Shown here piece by piece: positions 17,447 to 26,093 of a stretch of 64,000 nucleotides of DNA; positions within the stretch are counted from its first letter, which is position 1, and each line of letters starts with the position of its first letter. The notes under the pieces were generated by a model. It was not told the DNA's origin and made no database searches. It saw only the letters and a list, made by a program, of their open reading frames with translations. Origin of the DNA: Aureimonas sp. Leaf427 (GTDB lineage Bacteria; Pseudomonadota; Alphaproteobacteria; Rhizobiales; Rhizobiaceae). The position numbers and the translations under genes are program-made. The stretch is from the NCBI RefSeq assembly GCF_001425485.1, contig NZ_LMQW01000023.1:62457-126456 (forward strand), in the 5' to 3' direction.

Positions 17447-18145
17447 TCAGTCCTCCCCTTCCACACGCACCGCGTAGCGCGCGGCCGAGAAGAACTGCCG
17501 GTGCAGGAGAATCGCGCTGACGAGGACGGTGGTCAGCATGAGCACGAAGGGGCCGAGGAACCAGCCGAGATAGGCGAGGCCGAAGAAGATGCCGCGCAGG
17601 CCGGCGTTGAAATGGCTGGCGGCGATCTGGTTCATGGTCGCCGCCCGTTTCACGGCCAGTTCGGCTGCGGCCGGATCGCGCTCGGCGTCGCTGCGCATCG
17701 GAATCGCGCCGATCAGGATCGTGCAATAGTTGAAGAGCCGGTAGGACCAGCCGAACTTGAAGAAGGCATAGGCGAAGATCGTGACGAGCCCGAGGAGCTT
17801 GGCCTCCACGAGCGGCTGGTCGAGGCGGCCGTAGAAGGGCAGGTCGGCCGCGATCTGGGCGATGAGATCGGCCGAACCCAGAAGCGCGAAGCAGCCGCCG
17901 ATGGCGAAGATGCAGGAGGAGGCAAAGAAGGCCGTTCCCTGCTGCAGGCCGGCCATGATGGCCGTGTCGATCATGCGCAGGTCGCGCCCGAGCAGGACCT
18001 TCATCCAGCGCCGCCGCTGGAGGTTCATCGAAGCGCTCAGTCCATGACGGGACCAGCCGCTCTTCTCCGTCACCCAGTTGTAGAGGAACCAGCCGCCGAG
18101 GAAGACGATCAGCGCGAAGCCGTCGCGAAGTTCGAACGTTGCCAT
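17447..18145 (-). CDS. DUF599 membrane protein
   Basis: This 232-residue inner-membrane protein has about four to five hydrophobic segments. DUF599 features include the first helix FALIVFLGGWFLYNWVTEKSGW, then NLQRRRWMKVLLGRDLRMIDTAIMAGLQQGTAFFASS, ADLPFYGRLDQPLVEAKLLGLVTIFAYAFFKFGWSYRLFNY and SHFNAGLRGIFFGLAYLGWF. The family is common in alpha- and gammaproteobacteria and has no established role. It converges with the YdcF-type gene with one base between the stop codons and no terminator between them. Confidence 0.88.
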   Translation of the reverse strand: MATFELRDGFALIVFLGGWFLYNWVTEKSGWSRHGLSASMNLQRRRWMKVLLGRDLRMIDTAIMAGLQQGTAFFASSCIFAIGGCFALLGSADLIAQIAADLPFYGRLDQPLVEAKLLGLVTIFAYAFFKFGWSYRLFNYCTILIGAIPMRSDAERDPAAAELAVKRAATMNQIAASHFNAGLRGIFFGLAYLGWFLGPFVLMLTTVLVSAILLHRQFFSAARYAVRVEGED

Positions 18146-18257
18146 CCGGCGGACCTCCTGAAGCGGCGATGCAGAGCGGAGCGTTCTGTCGCAAATCCCT
18201 GGGGGCGCGGCAATGCCGCCGGTTGACGAGCAGCCTTGCGTGGAGCGAGAAGCCCCG

Positions 18258-18689
18258 ATGCCACTTCACATGATCAAGCTCTGCGTCGGCGCCGAATCGG
18301 TCGAGGACCTCCAGTCCTGGGTCGCCCATCGTCTGGGCGAGGCTGCGCGGGAAGGCCGCGTGCGGGAGCAGTTCCACCAGACGCGGATGATCCCGAAGCG
18401 GGTCGACGAGGTTCTCGACGGCGGCTCGCTCTATTGGGTGATCAAGGGGCGGGTGCAGGTGCGCCAGCCGATCCTGGCGCTGCGTCCGATCGTGGACGGC
18501 GAGGGCATCAAGCGCTGTCACATCGTGCTGGAGCCGCGCTTCGTGCTGACGGACCCTCAGCCCAGGCGGCCGTTCCAGGGCTGGCGCTATCTCGTGCCGG
18601 AGGAGGCGCCGGCCGATCTCGATTCCGAGCTGGGTGCGGCGTTGCCGGCGGATCTGCGCAACGAACTCGCCGAACTCGGTCTGCTCTGA
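18258..18689 (+). CDS. DUF1489 family protein
   Basis: This 143-residue cytosolic protein has the DUF1489 pattern MPLHMIKLCVGAESVEDLQSW, then TRMIPKRVDEVLDGGSLYWVIKGRVQVRQPI, CHIVLEPRFVLTDPQPRRPFQGWRYL and a helical C-terminus. The family is almost confined to alphaproteobacteria and its function is unknown. ATG 18258 is chosen because the family starts MPLH; an ORF extension to 18213 has no ribosome site. It converges with a short minus-strand gene 44 bp away. Confidence 0.88.
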   Translation: MPLHMIKLCVGAESVEDLQSWVAHRLGEAAREGRVREQFHQTRMIPKRVDEVLDGGSLYWVIKGRVQVRQPILALRPIVDGEGIKRCHIVLEPRFVLTDPQPRRPFQGWRYLVPEEAPADLDSELGAALPADLRNELAELGLL

Positions 18690-18733
18690 AGCCCTGCTTC
18701 AGATATGAGTTTTGTCCCGTCCGGCGCTCCGGC

Positions 18734-19003
18734 TCAGCGGAAGCGGATGCGAACGGCGGGCTGTCCGGACGGGGAGGCGACCTTGATCCGCGAGCGCACG
18801 ACCGGCTGCGAGGCGCGCCAGGCGCGGGCGCCGTGGCTGAGCAGGAGCCCGACGAGGTCCCTCGCCTTCAGCGTCGAGCGGCCCTCGCGAAATTCCGCCA
18901 TCCGCAGCGAGGCCTGCTTCAGCGGATGCATCGAGGCGATCGACGCGGCGGAAGCGCGGTCGGTGGGATCGATGAAGCCGAGGCTTTCCTGATCGACGTT
19001 CAT
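18734..19003 (-). CDS. Small protein, unknown function
   Basis: This 89-residue protein has an acidic N-terminus (MNVDQESLGFIDPTDRASAASIASMHPLKQA), a central amphipathic helix and a basic C-terminus ending RIRFR. There is no signal peptide or membrane segment. An AGGA box lies 8 nt before the ATG. A plus-strand frame overlaps the same bases, but this strand has the better start context. I recognise no family. It lies downstream of the carboxypeptidase gene on the same strand, 123 bp away. Confidence 0.6.
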   Translation of the reverse strand: MNVDQESLGFIDPTDRASAASIASMHPLKQASLRMAEFREGRSTLKARDLVGLLLSHGARAWRASQPVVRSRIKVASPSGQPAVRIRFR

Positions 19004-19126
19004 CTTTGTGGTCCTCGAACTCTCGTGGGCGACGTCAGTGCCGGTCGGCGGCGCGCGACCTGTCTCCGGGACACGGCGCGCTCGGCTCGGCAGATAAGGT
19101 GAACTCTTGCGAAGGACGCGGCGCCG

Positions 19127-20644
19127 TCAGTTGGCGACGGCGTAGCAGCTGTAGGCATTCTTCTTCAGCGCCACGCAGGCCTTGTTCGCGGCTTCCTTCG
19201 AGGAGAAGCCGGAAAAGCGAGCGCGGTAGAGCGTCTGCGAGCCGCTTGCGACGGACTGGGTCACGCCCTCGGCGCCGCGAAGCGCGGGCCCGACCTTGGC
19301 CTTGGCCTCGCTCAGCATGCTGAGCGCCTGGGCCTTGTTCGGCGTCGCCGCGATCTGCACGACCCAGCCGGAGCCGGCGGAGGCCGAGATCTGGTCGTCC
19401 GAGATCGAGCCGGTCGTGCCGGGATCGCCGTCGGTGCCGCCCGGGATGGAGCCGGGAGGAACGAGGCGCTGGCGCGTGCTGGAGCGCGTCGAGGCGAGAG
19501 CGTTCGCCACGGGAACCTCGAGCTGCTGACGATCGGGACGCGGGGTCACGAGAGCGGCGCGAAGCGCCTCGCGGCCGACCAGCGGATGGTCCGGCGAGCC
19601 GGTGATCCGCGCGATGGCGCCGCCGGCGTCCGAGCCGTAGGCCGCCGCGATCCGGTCGTTGACCGAGGCGCGGTTGGAGAAGACCGGCACCGGCACGCGG
19701 GCGGGCTTGGCAGAGGCGGCTGCGACTTCGACTGCCTCGACATGGACGCGGGGCTGACGACCGCCGCTGACATCGGCAATGAGGGGGCCGCCGCCGCGGG
19801 TGCTGGCCTGCGGAATGGCCTGGTTGATGAGCTTGGCCATCTCGTTGTCGCGCGAGGCGCCGGTGCGACCGCCGAACACGACGCCGACGAGCTTTTTGCC
19901 GTCCATGGCGAAGGAGGTCACGAGGTTGAAGCCGGAGGCGTTGATATAGCCGGTCTTGATGCCGTCGACGCCCTTGATGCGGCCGACGAGGCGATTGTGG
20001 CTGCCGATGGTGCGGCCGCGAAAGTTGAAGGCCTTGGTCTTGAAGTAGCCGAACTGCTTGGGGAAATGCTCGCGAAGCGCCATTCCGAGCGTCGCCATGT
20101 CGCGCGCCGTCGTCACCTGTCCCTCGTTGGGCAGGCCGTTGGCATTGCGGAAGGTCGTGCGGCTCATGCCGAGGCGGCGGGCCTTGCTGGTCATCTGCTC
20201 GGCGAACTTGGCTTCCGAGCCCGCCAGATGCTCGGCGATCACGACGGAGGCGTCGTTGGCCGACAGGGTGACGAGGCCGAGAATGGCCTCCTCGACCGTG
20301 ATCGTGGAGCCCGGCTTCAGGCGCAGCTTCGTCGGGGGACGGGCCGCGGCATAGGCCGAGACCTTCATCGGCGTCTTCAACGTGGTGCGCCCGGCCTCCA
20401 TCGCGTCGAACAGCATGTAGAGCGTCATCATCTTCGTCAGCGACGCGGGATAACGCGGGTCGTCGGCGAACTTCGAATAGAGAACCTTGCCATTGTTGGC
20501 ATCGATGACGAAGGCGGCGGCCCGCTCGGCCGCGGAGGCCAGGACACTCGACTGCGCCAGGATCGCGGCGGTCACAGCGACGACGCCGACCGCCTTCGCA
20601 AGACCCGAGGCGACACCTTTCAAACGCGGAACGGCTAGGGACAC
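19127..20644 (-). CDS. D-alanyl-D-alanine carboxypeptidase with C-terminal SPOR domain
   Basis: This periplasmic low-molecular-weight penicillin-binding protein (peptidase S11) trims the terminal D-Ala of peptidoglycan pentapeptides. The three active-site motifs are SLTK (SxxK), SAN (SxN) and KTG, in the expected order and spacing. A signal peptide (KAVGVVAVTAAILAQSSVLASA) precedes them. After a Pro/Ser/Arg-rich linker, the last 80 residues form a SPOR repeat (GWVVQIAATPNKAQALSMLSEAKAKV...YRARFSGFSSKEAANKACVALK), which binds denuded glycan at the division site. GTG 20644 is chosen for the normal signal peptide and GAGAGAG upstream; GTG 20695 is in frame and possible. The fusion fits septal targeting. 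Confidence 0.92.
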   Translation of the reverse strand: MSLAVPRLKGVASGLAKAVGVVAVTAAILAQSSVLASAAERAAAFVIDANNGKVLYSKFADDPRYPASLTKMMTLYMLFDAMEAGRTTLKTPMKVSAYAAARPPTKLRLKPGSTITVEEAILGLVTLSANDASVVIAEHLAGSEAKFAEQMTSKARRLGMSRTTFRNANGLPNEGQVTTARDMATLGMALREHFPKQFGYFKTKAFNFRGRTIGSHNRLVGRIKGVDGIKTGYINASGFNLVTSFAMDGKKLVGVVFGGRTGASRDNEMAKLINQAIPQASTRGGGPLIADVSGGRQPRVHVEAVEVAAASAKPARVPVPVFSNRASVNDRIAAAYGSDAGGAIARITGSPDHPLVGREALRAALVTPRPDRQQLEVPVANALASTRSSTRQRLVPPGSIPGGTDGDPGTTGSISDDQISASAGSGWVVQIAATPNKAQALSMLSEAKAKVGPALRGAEGVTQSVASGSQTLYRARFSGFSSKEAANKACVALKKNAYSCYAVAN

Positions 20645-20882
20645 GAAGCTACTCTCTCGGTTCGATCGGACGTCACCACGAGGGATCTGTTCCACCGTCT
20701 CTTTGGGAGCGGCCTCGACACGTCGTGCCGGGCTGCTCTGCGATGGGTGGAGCCTAGGGCGCGCGCCTTACCAATCCGTTTATGGTTGCTGAGACGTTCA
20801 GAATTTGACGTCGAATCGAAGGGTTCGAGCCTGGAACCGCCGAGAGGCCGAAATGCGGCCCCGCCTGACGGAGCTACGAATT

Positions 20883-20916
20883 TTGCACTGCAACTTGACT
20901 ATTTTGTGCAGTGCAA
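20883..20916. promoter_or_regulatory. Paired palindromic operator over the phasin promoter
   Basis: TTGCACTGCA (20883-20892) and TGCAGTGCAA (20907-20916) form a perfect 10-bp inverted repeat with a 14-bp spacer. Each half is itself close to the palindrome TTGCA-N-TGCAA. They flank or overlap the -35 and spacer of the phasin promoter. PHB-responsive repressors of the PhaR type bind TGC-rich palindromes near phasin genes, so this is a good candidate; the assignment is inference. Confidence 0.6.
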
Positions 20917-20922
20917 TATATT
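20895..20922 (+). promoter_or_regulatory. Phasin gene promoter
   Basis: TTGACT (20895-20900), 16 bp, TATATT (20917-20922) is a near-consensus sigma-70 promoter, 57 bp upstream of the phasin ATG and unusually AT-rich for this genome. Confidence 0.7.
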
Positions 20923-20978
20923 GAGCTTCGTTAACGGACGACCGCGGGGCATCGCGGCGCGCACACGAGGGACACGAG

Positions 20979-21338
20979 ATGAGCAACTTCGACACCGCAG
21001 GCGTCATCGGCAAGGACCTGATGGAGTCCACCACCAAGTCGATTTCCGTCGTGACGAAGGGTCTCCAGCAGGTCGCCACCGAGACGACCGAGTTCACGAA
21101 GGCGTCCTACGAGCAGTCCACCAAGGCGGTCGAGCAGCTGTTCCAGACGCGCAGCCTGGAGAAGGTCATCGAGGTTCAGACCGAATACGCCAAGTCGGCC
21201 TATCAGGCCTGGGTCTCGCAGGCGACCAAGCTCGGCGAAATCTATTCGGACATCGCCCGCGAGTCCTACAAGCCCTTCGAGTCCGCCTTCTCGGCCGCCG
21301 CCGCCAAGGGCAGCGAAGCGTTCCGCCGCACCGCCTGA
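20979..21338 (+). CDS. Phasin family protein
   Basis: Phasins are small amphipathic proteins that coat polyhydroxyalkanoate granules and limit their size. The 119-residue product matches the Phasin_2 pattern: almost all helix, with FDTAGVIGKDLMESTTKSISVVTKGLQQVATETTEFTKASYEQSTKAVEQLF, then VIEVQTEYAKSAYQAWVSQATKLGEIYSDIARESYKPFESAF. No Cys, no signal peptide. It has its own promoter with paired palindromes and its own terminator, so it is a single-gene unit. Polymer synthase genes are not in this window. Confidence 0.92.
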   Translation: MSNFDTAGVIGKDLMESTTKSISVVTKGLQQVATETTEFTKASYEQSTKAVEQLFQTRSLEKVIEVQTEYAKSAYQAWVSQATKLGEIYSDIARESYKPFESAFSAAAAKGSEAFRRTA

Positions 21339-21389
21339 GACCACGTTCTTCGGCCAGGTCGCCGCAAGGCCGACCGCCCGTCCGACCCG

Positions 21390-21417
21390 AAAAGCCCGGC
21401 CTCGCGCCGGGCTTTTT
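21390..21417 (+). terminator. Phasin gene terminator
   Basis: An 11-bp stem (AAAAGCCCGGC / GCCGGGCTTTT) with loop CTCGC and a T5 run lies 52 bp after the phasin stop codon. Confidence 0.92.
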
Positions 21418-21512
21418 GCGTTTGCGCACGAGGGGCTATGCCGCGGAGGTCCGCCGTCTTAAAATCCGGTTACGGCACATTACATACGGACGGAACGGCA
21501 GAGGTGGATGCA

Positions 21513-21890
21513 GTGAACGACGATACGACAGGACGGCGTCGAAGCGCCCCACCTGCGACTCTTCAGGCCGGGAAACCCGGCGGACAGGGGCCGGACCGGG
21601 GCACCTCCGTCATCACTCGAACCAAACCGCAGACGAAGAAGCCGAGCCTTTACAGGGTGCTGCTTCTGAACGACGATTACACTCCGATGGAGTTCGTGAT
21701 CCACGTCCTGGAGCGTTTCTTCCAGAAGGATCGCGAGGGGGCCACCCGGGTCATGCTGCATGTGCATAATCACGGCGTGGGCGAGTGCGGGGTCTATACC
21801 TATGAGGTCGCCGAGACCAAGGTGACGCAGGTGATGGATTTTGCGCGCCAGCATCAGCATCCGCTGCAATGCGTGATGGAAAAGAATTGA
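21513..21890 (+). CDS. clpS: ATP-dependent Clp protease adaptor ClpS
   Basis: ClpS binds N-degron substrates and delivers them to ClpAP. The 125-residue protein has a disordered N-terminal arm (about 1-40) and the ClpS fold: [61 protein letters not shown]. The NDD and HxxG(VGECG) residues of the N-degron pocket are present. I chose GTG 21513, which has an AGAGGTGG site 6 nt upstream; the frame is open further but with no better start. clpA follows after 8 bp, so adaptor and unfoldase are co-expressed. Confidence 0.95.
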   Translation: MNDDTTGRRRSAPPATLQAGKPGGQGPDRGTSVITRTKPQTKKPSLYRVLLLNDDYTPMEFVIHVLERFFQKDREGATRVMLHVHNHGVGECGVYTYEVAETKVTQVMDFARQHQHPLQCVMEKN

Positions 21891-21898
21891 GGTGAAGC

Positions 21899-24382
21899 TT
21901 GCCGACATTTTCGCAAAGTCTTGAAAAGTCGCTGCATCAGGCGCTGACCCTGGCGAACGAGCGGCAGCAGGAATTCGCGACGCTCGAGCATTTGCTCCTG
22001 GCGTTGCTGGAAGACAAGGACGCGGCCGCCGTCATGAAGGGCTGCAGCGTCGATCTCGACGTGCTGCGCGCCAGTCTCACCGAATACATCGACTCCGAAC
22101 TCGCCAACCTCGTCACCGGGCACGAGGAGGATTCCAAGCCGACCGCCGGCTTCCACCGCGTGATCCAGCGCGCGGTGATTCACGTCCAGTCGTCGGGTCG
22201 CGAAGAAGTGACCGGCGCCAATGTGCTCGTCGCCATCTTCGCCGAGCGTGAAAGCCATGCCGCTTATTTCCTGCAGGAACAGGAGATGACGCGCTACGAT
22301 GCCGTGAACTTCATCGCGCATGGCATTGCGAAGCGTCCCGGCGGCTCCGAAAGTCGGCCTCTGCGTGGGGCCGAAGAGGACCAGTCAACTTTGGGACCGG
22401 ACGAGGAAGGCAGGCGCAAGACGACCCAGGATGCTTTGACGGCCTACTGTGTCAACCTGAACGAGAAGGCCCGTTCGGGCCGGATCGATCCGTTGATCGG
22501 CCGCACCGACGAGATCAACCGAACGATCCAGGTCCTCTGCCGTCGCTCGAAGAACAATCCGCTTTATGTCGGCGATCCCGGCGTGGGCAAGACGGCGATC
22601 GCCGAGGGGCTCGCCAAGCGCATCGTCGAGAACGACGTGCCTGAAGTGCTCGCCGACGCCACGATCTTCTCGCTCGACATGGGCACGCTTCTGGCCGGCA
22701 CGCGCTATCGCGGCGACTTCGAGGAGCGGCTGAAACAGGTCGTCAAGGAGCTCGAGGAGTTCCCGGGCGCGGTTCTCTTCATCGACGAGATCCACACGGT
22801 CATCGGTGCCGGCGCCACCTCCGGCGGCGCGATGGACGCGTCGAACCTCCTGAAGCCCGCGCTTTCTTCGGGCGCCATTCGTTGTATCGGATCAACGACC
22901 TACAAGGAGTATCGCCAGTTCTTCGAGAAGGACCGGGCGCTCGTGCGTCGGTTCCAGAAGATCGACGTCAAGGAGCCGTCCATCGACGACGCCGTCGCGA
23001 TCATGAAGGGGCTGAAGCCTTACTTCGAGGAGTTTCACCATGTGAAGTTCTCGAACGAGGCGATCCGTGCGGCGGTCGAACTCTCGGCCCGCTACATCAA
23101 CGACCGCAAGCTGCCGGACAAGGCGATCGACGTGATCGACGAGACGGGCGCGTCGCAGATGCTGCTGCCGGAGCCCCAGCGCAAGAAGAAGATCGGCATC
23201 AAGGAGATCGAGGCGACCGTCGCCACGATGGCCCGCATTCCCCCCAAATCCATCTCCAAGGACGACGAGGAGGTGCTCGCCCATCTCGACGAGCAGCTGA
23301 AGCGCGTCGTCTACGGGCAGGACGCGGCGATCGAGGCTCTCGCCTCGACGATCAAGCTGGCCCGTGCCGGCCTTCGCGAGCCGGATAAGCCGATCGGCAG
23401 CTACCTCTTCTCCGGCCCGACCGGCGTCGGCAAGACGGAGGTCGCCAAGCAACTGGCCTCGACGCTCGGCGTGGAACTCCTGCGCTTCGACATGTCGGAA
23501 TACATGGAGCGCCACACGGTCTCGCGGCTCATCGGCGCGCCTCCCGGCTATGTCGGCTTCGACCAGGGCGGTCTGCTCACCGACGGCGTCGATCAGCATC
23601 CGCATTGCGTGCTGCTGCTGGACGAGATCGAGAAGGCCCATCCGGACCTCTTCAACATCCTGTTGCAGGTCATGGATCACGGCCGGCTGACCGATCACAA
23701 CGGCAAGAAGATCGACTTCCGCAACGTGATCCTGATCATGACGACGAATGCGGGCGCGGCGGAAGGCGCGCGTGCGGCCATCGGCTTCGGCTCGACCAAG
23801 CGGACGGGCGACGACGTGGAGGCGATCAACAAGCTCTTCACGCCGGAGTTCCGCAACCGGCTCGACGCGATCATCCCCTTCGCCGGCCTGACGACGAAAG
23901 AGATCAACCGGGTCGTCGAGAAGTTCGTCATGCAGTTGGAAGCCCAGCTTTCGGAGCGTGGCGTCACCTTCGAGCTCTCGCCGGAATCGGTCTCCTGGCT
24001 CGCCGAGAAGGGTTACGACGAGCACATGGGTGCGCGGCCTCTGGCCCGCGTCATCCAGGAATACGTCAAGAAGCCGCTCGCCGACGAGGTTCTCTTCGGC
24101 AAGCTCAAGCGCGGCGGCACGGTCAAGGTGACGGTGGTCGAAGACGAGGCAGGCAAGAAGGTCCTGAAGCTCGACCCGATCGCCGACGAGCTGCCGGCCA
24201 AGGCCCGCAAGGGCGGCAAGGGTCGCGGCAAGGCGGAGGCCGATGGGTCCGACGAGCCCGAGGACAACGAGACCTATGACGACGACGTGCCGGACGTGCC
24301 GGCCGAGGGCGACGGCGAACTCGCCGTCCGCGCGGCCAAGCGCCCGGTGACGGGACCCAAGGTTCCGCGCAAGCCGGCCTAA
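21899..24382 (+). CDS. clpA: ATP-dependent Clp protease ATP-binding subunit ClpA
   Basis: ClpA is the AAA+ unfoldase that feeds substrates into ClpP. The 827 residues contain the N-domain (ClpS docking, 1-145), AAA module 1 with Walker A GDPGVGKT (about 225-232) and Walker B LFIDEIHT, and AAA module 2 with Walker A GPTGVGKT (about 506-513) and Walker [10 protein letters not shown]. The start is TTG, with GAGGTG 5 nt upstream, and [16 protein letters not shown] is the normal ClpA N-terminus. The last 70 or so residues form a low-complexity tail, first basic ([11 protein letters not shown]) then acidic ([12 protein letters not shown]), longer than enterobacterial ClpA. ClpP lies outside the window. 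Confidence 0.97.
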   Translation: MPTFSQSLEKSLHQALTLANERQQEFATLEHLLLALLEDKDAAAVMKGCSVDLDVLRASLTEYIDSELANLVTGHEEDSKPTAGFHRVIQRAVIHVQSSGREEVTGANVLVAIFAERESHAAYFLQEQEMTRYDAVNFIAHGIAKRPGGSESRPLRGAEEDQSTLGPDEEGRRKTTQDALTAYCVNLNEKARSGRIDPLIGRTDEINRTIQVLCRRSKNNPLYVGDPGVGKTAIAEGLAKRIVENDVPEVLADATIFSLDMGTLLAGTRYRGDFEERLKQVVKELEEFPGAVLFIDEIHTVIGAGATSGGAMDASNLLKPALSSGAIRCIGSTTYKEYRQFFEKDRALVRRFQKIDVKEPSIDDAVAIMKGLKPYFEEFHHVKFSNEAIRAAVELSARYINDRKLPDKAIDVIDETGASQMLLPEPQRKKKIGIKEIEATVATMARIPPKSISKDDEEVLAHLDEQLKRVVYGQDAAIEALASTIKLARAGLREPDKPIGSYLFSGPTGVGKTEVAKQLASTLGVELLRFDMSEYMERHTVSRLIGAPPGYVGFDQGGLLTDGVDQHPHCVLLLDEIEKAHPDLFNILLQVMDHGRLTDHNGKKIDFRNVILIMTTNAGAAEGARAAIGFGSTKRTGDDVEAINKLFTPEFRNRLDAIIPFAGLTTKEINRVVEKFVMQLEAQLSERGVTFELSPESVSWLAEKGYDEHMGARPLARVIQEYVKKPLADEVLFGKLKRGGTVKVTVVEDEAGKKVLKLDPIADELPAKARKGGKGRGKAEADGSDEPEDNETYDDDVPDVPAEGDGELAVRAAKRPVTGPKVPRKPA

Positions 24383-24399
24383 TCGCCGAGAACCTCCAG

Positions 24400-24428
24400 G
24401 GCCGCCCGATCCTCTCGGGCGGCCTTTT
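24400..24428 (+). terminator. clpA terminator
   Basis: A 10-bp stem (GGCCGCCCGA / TCGGGCGGCC), loop TCCTC and a TTTT run lie directly after clpA. Confidence 0.92.
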
Positions 24429-24458
24429 CGCGTGTATCGAAATCGTCGGGCAGCCCGG

Positions 24459-25220
24459 ATGACAGTTCTCGCAGAAGCCGGAGGGTCGCACTGGCCCTGG
24501 ATCCGCCGCGGCATGCTCGGCATGTTCAGCCCGCCGGCCCTGATCCTGACGACGGCCCATATCGGCTTTGCGGGCCTCGCGCGGGACGCCGGCATCTCCT
24601 GGCCGGAAGCGACCTTCATGGTCTTCACGATCTGGGCGCTGCCGGCCAACATCATCCTCGTCGGCGCCATCACCTCCGGCCTGTCGCTCGCGGCGACGGC
24701 CTTCGCGGTGGGCCTGTCCTCGCTGCGGCTGATGCCGATGGTCGTATCGCTGATGCCGGAGATCCGGGGCCCTGGAACGCGGCGCTGGACGACCTTCCTC
24801 CTCTCGCACTTCATCGCGATCACGGCGTGGGTCTTCGCCATGCAGTCCCTGCGCGAGGTCCCCCGGGAGCATCGGCTCGCCTATTTCGGCGGGTTTGGCG
24901 CGACGCTCTGCACGGTGAACACGCTCGTCGTCGCGCTGGCCTTCAACCTGATGGGCCAGCTGCCGGCGCTCGCCACCGGTGCGCTGGCTTTCCTGACGCC
25001 GGTGTACTTCCTCACCTCGCTCTACGGCTCGGCGCGCGAACTCTCGGGCAAGCTCGGCCTTCTCACGGGCATGCTGGCGCTGCCGATCGGCCATGCGATC
25101 GACCCCGAGCTCGACATCCTGATCGCAGGCATCGGCGGCGGGCTGATCGCCTATTTCGTCGGCGAGGCCGCCCGGCGGAAGGGCAAGGCCCAGCCGGTCG
25201 AGGCTGGAGAGGGCCCATGA
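24459..25220 (+). CDS. AzlC-family branched-chain amino acid exporter, large subunit
   Basis: AzlC with AzlD forms a two-component exporter of branched-chain amino acids (LIV-E type, like BrnFE). The 253-residue protein has six or more membrane helices and the family pattern RRGMLGMFSPPALILTTAHIGFAGLARDAGISWPEATFMVFTIWALPANIIL, followed by SSLRLMPMVVSLMPEIRGPGTRRW. The ATG at 24459 suits this N-terminus; upstream codons are inside the clpA terminator region. The azlD gene overlaps its stop by 4 nt (ATGA). Confidence 0.9.
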   Translation: MTVLAEAGGSHWPWIRRGMLGMFSPPALILTTAHIGFAGLARDAGISWPEATFMVFTIWALPANIILVGAITSGLSLAATAFAVGLSSLRLMPMVVSLMPEIRGPGTRRWTTFLLSHFIAITAWVFAMQSLREVPREHRLAYFGGFGATLCTVNTLVVALAFNLMGQLPALATGALAFLTPVYFLTSLYGSARELSGKLGLLTGMLALPIGHAIDPELDILIAGIGGGLIAYFVGEAARRKGKAQPVEAGEGP

Positions 25221-25576
25221 GCGCGCTCGGATATCACGACGTCGCCGCCGCCTGGTGGCCCTACGCGTTCATCCTTCTGGCCGGCTGGCTGCCGACGGAC
25301 ATGTGGCGCTGGATCGGCGTCGCGTCGGCCGGGCGGATCGACGAAAACTCGCGGCTGATCGCGCTGGCGCGCGCGGTCGCGACCGCGCTCGTCGCCGCCG
25401 TTATCGCCCGCCTTGTCTTCTATCCGACGGGCTCGCTGGCGGCCGTGCCGGACGCCGTGCGCGTCGGAGCCCTTGCGGCCGGTTTCCTCAGCTACATCCT
25501 GCTCGGCAGGCATATTCTCCTCGGCTGTTTCGTCGCCGAGGCCATCCTTCTCGGCGTGCCCTACCTGATGGGTTAG
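25217..25576 (+). CDS. AzlD-family exporter small subunit
   Basis: This 119-residue protein has three to four hydrophobic helices: YAFILLAGWLPTDMWRWIGV, ALVAAVIARLVFYPTGSLA, and a C-terminal pair ending LVGCFVAEAILLGVPYL-like sequence. This fits the AzlD partner of AzlC. Its start overlaps the azlC stop, so the two subunits are made together. It converges with the HIT gene, 25 bp between stops, with no clear terminator. Confidence 0.88.
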   Translation: MSALGYHDVAAAWWPYAFILLAGWLPTDMWRWIGVASAGRIDENSRLIALARAVATALVAAVIARLVFYPTGSLAAVPDAVRVGALAAGFLSYILLGRHILLGCFVAEAILLGVPYLMG

Positions 25577-25601
25577 GGCACGGCCCGCGGGGTCTTTCGC
25601 T

Positions 25602-26033
25602 CTACGCGTTCTCGAGCGCCGCCCGGATCGCGGCGGCGTGCTCCGCGAGAACTGAAGGATCTGCCATGCCGCCCGAATGGCGCTCGAGTTCAAGGCCTTC
25701 GTAGCGGGGGATGACGTGGATATGCAGGTGGAAGACGGTCTGTCCCGCCGGCGCCTCGTTGAACTGCGCGATGGACACGCCGTCCGCCGAGAACGCCGTC
25801 TTCACCGCGCGTGCGAGTCGGGCGACGAGAGGAATGATCGCCTGGAGCGTCGCGTCGGACGCGTCGAGAAGGTTGCGCGAGGCCGCCTTTGGAATGACGA
25901 GGCAATGCCCCTTCGACTGCGGCATCACGTCCATGATCGCGATGGCCGCGTCGGTTTCGATCAGCTTCTGGCTCGGAATTTCGCCGCGCAGGATCTTGGC
26001 GAAGATGTTGTTGGGATCGTAGCCCTCGGTCAT
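25602..26033 (-). CDS. HIT family protein (histidine triad hydrolase)
   Basis: This is a nucleotide-phosphoramidate hydrolase or related enzyme of 143 residues. The catalytic histidine triad is HLHIHVIP (HxHxHxx), preceded by FNEAPAGQTVF. The N-terminal CxxC zinc site of some HIT proteins is absent, and the chain starts DPNNIFAKILRGEIPSQKL, which is typical of the HinT-like branch. Cytosolic. It is the last gene of a minus-strand series from ridA, 60 bp after the FemAB-like gene. Confidence 0.93.
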   Translation of the reverse strand: MTEGYDPNNIFAKILRGEIPSQKLIETDAAIAIMDVMPQSKGHCLVIPKAASRNLLDASDATLQAIIPLVARLARAVKTAFSADGVSIAQFNEAPAGQTVFHLHIHVIPRYEGLELERHSGGMADPSVLAEHAAAIRAALENA

Positions 26034-26093
26034 GTCGCATCCTCCGCTCGTTGCCGGAGGAGGCCTAGTCGGGCAAGGCGCTCGCGTCCAGTC

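Noticed and set aside
18686-18702. CTGAAGC-CCT-GCTTCAG hairpin at the end of the DUF1489 gene
   Set aside because: Only 7 bp and no immediate T-run; could be a weak terminator but not supported enough to list.
22892-24841. A 649-codon frame antisense to clpA
   Set aside because: No start context or motif; covers a conserved gene.
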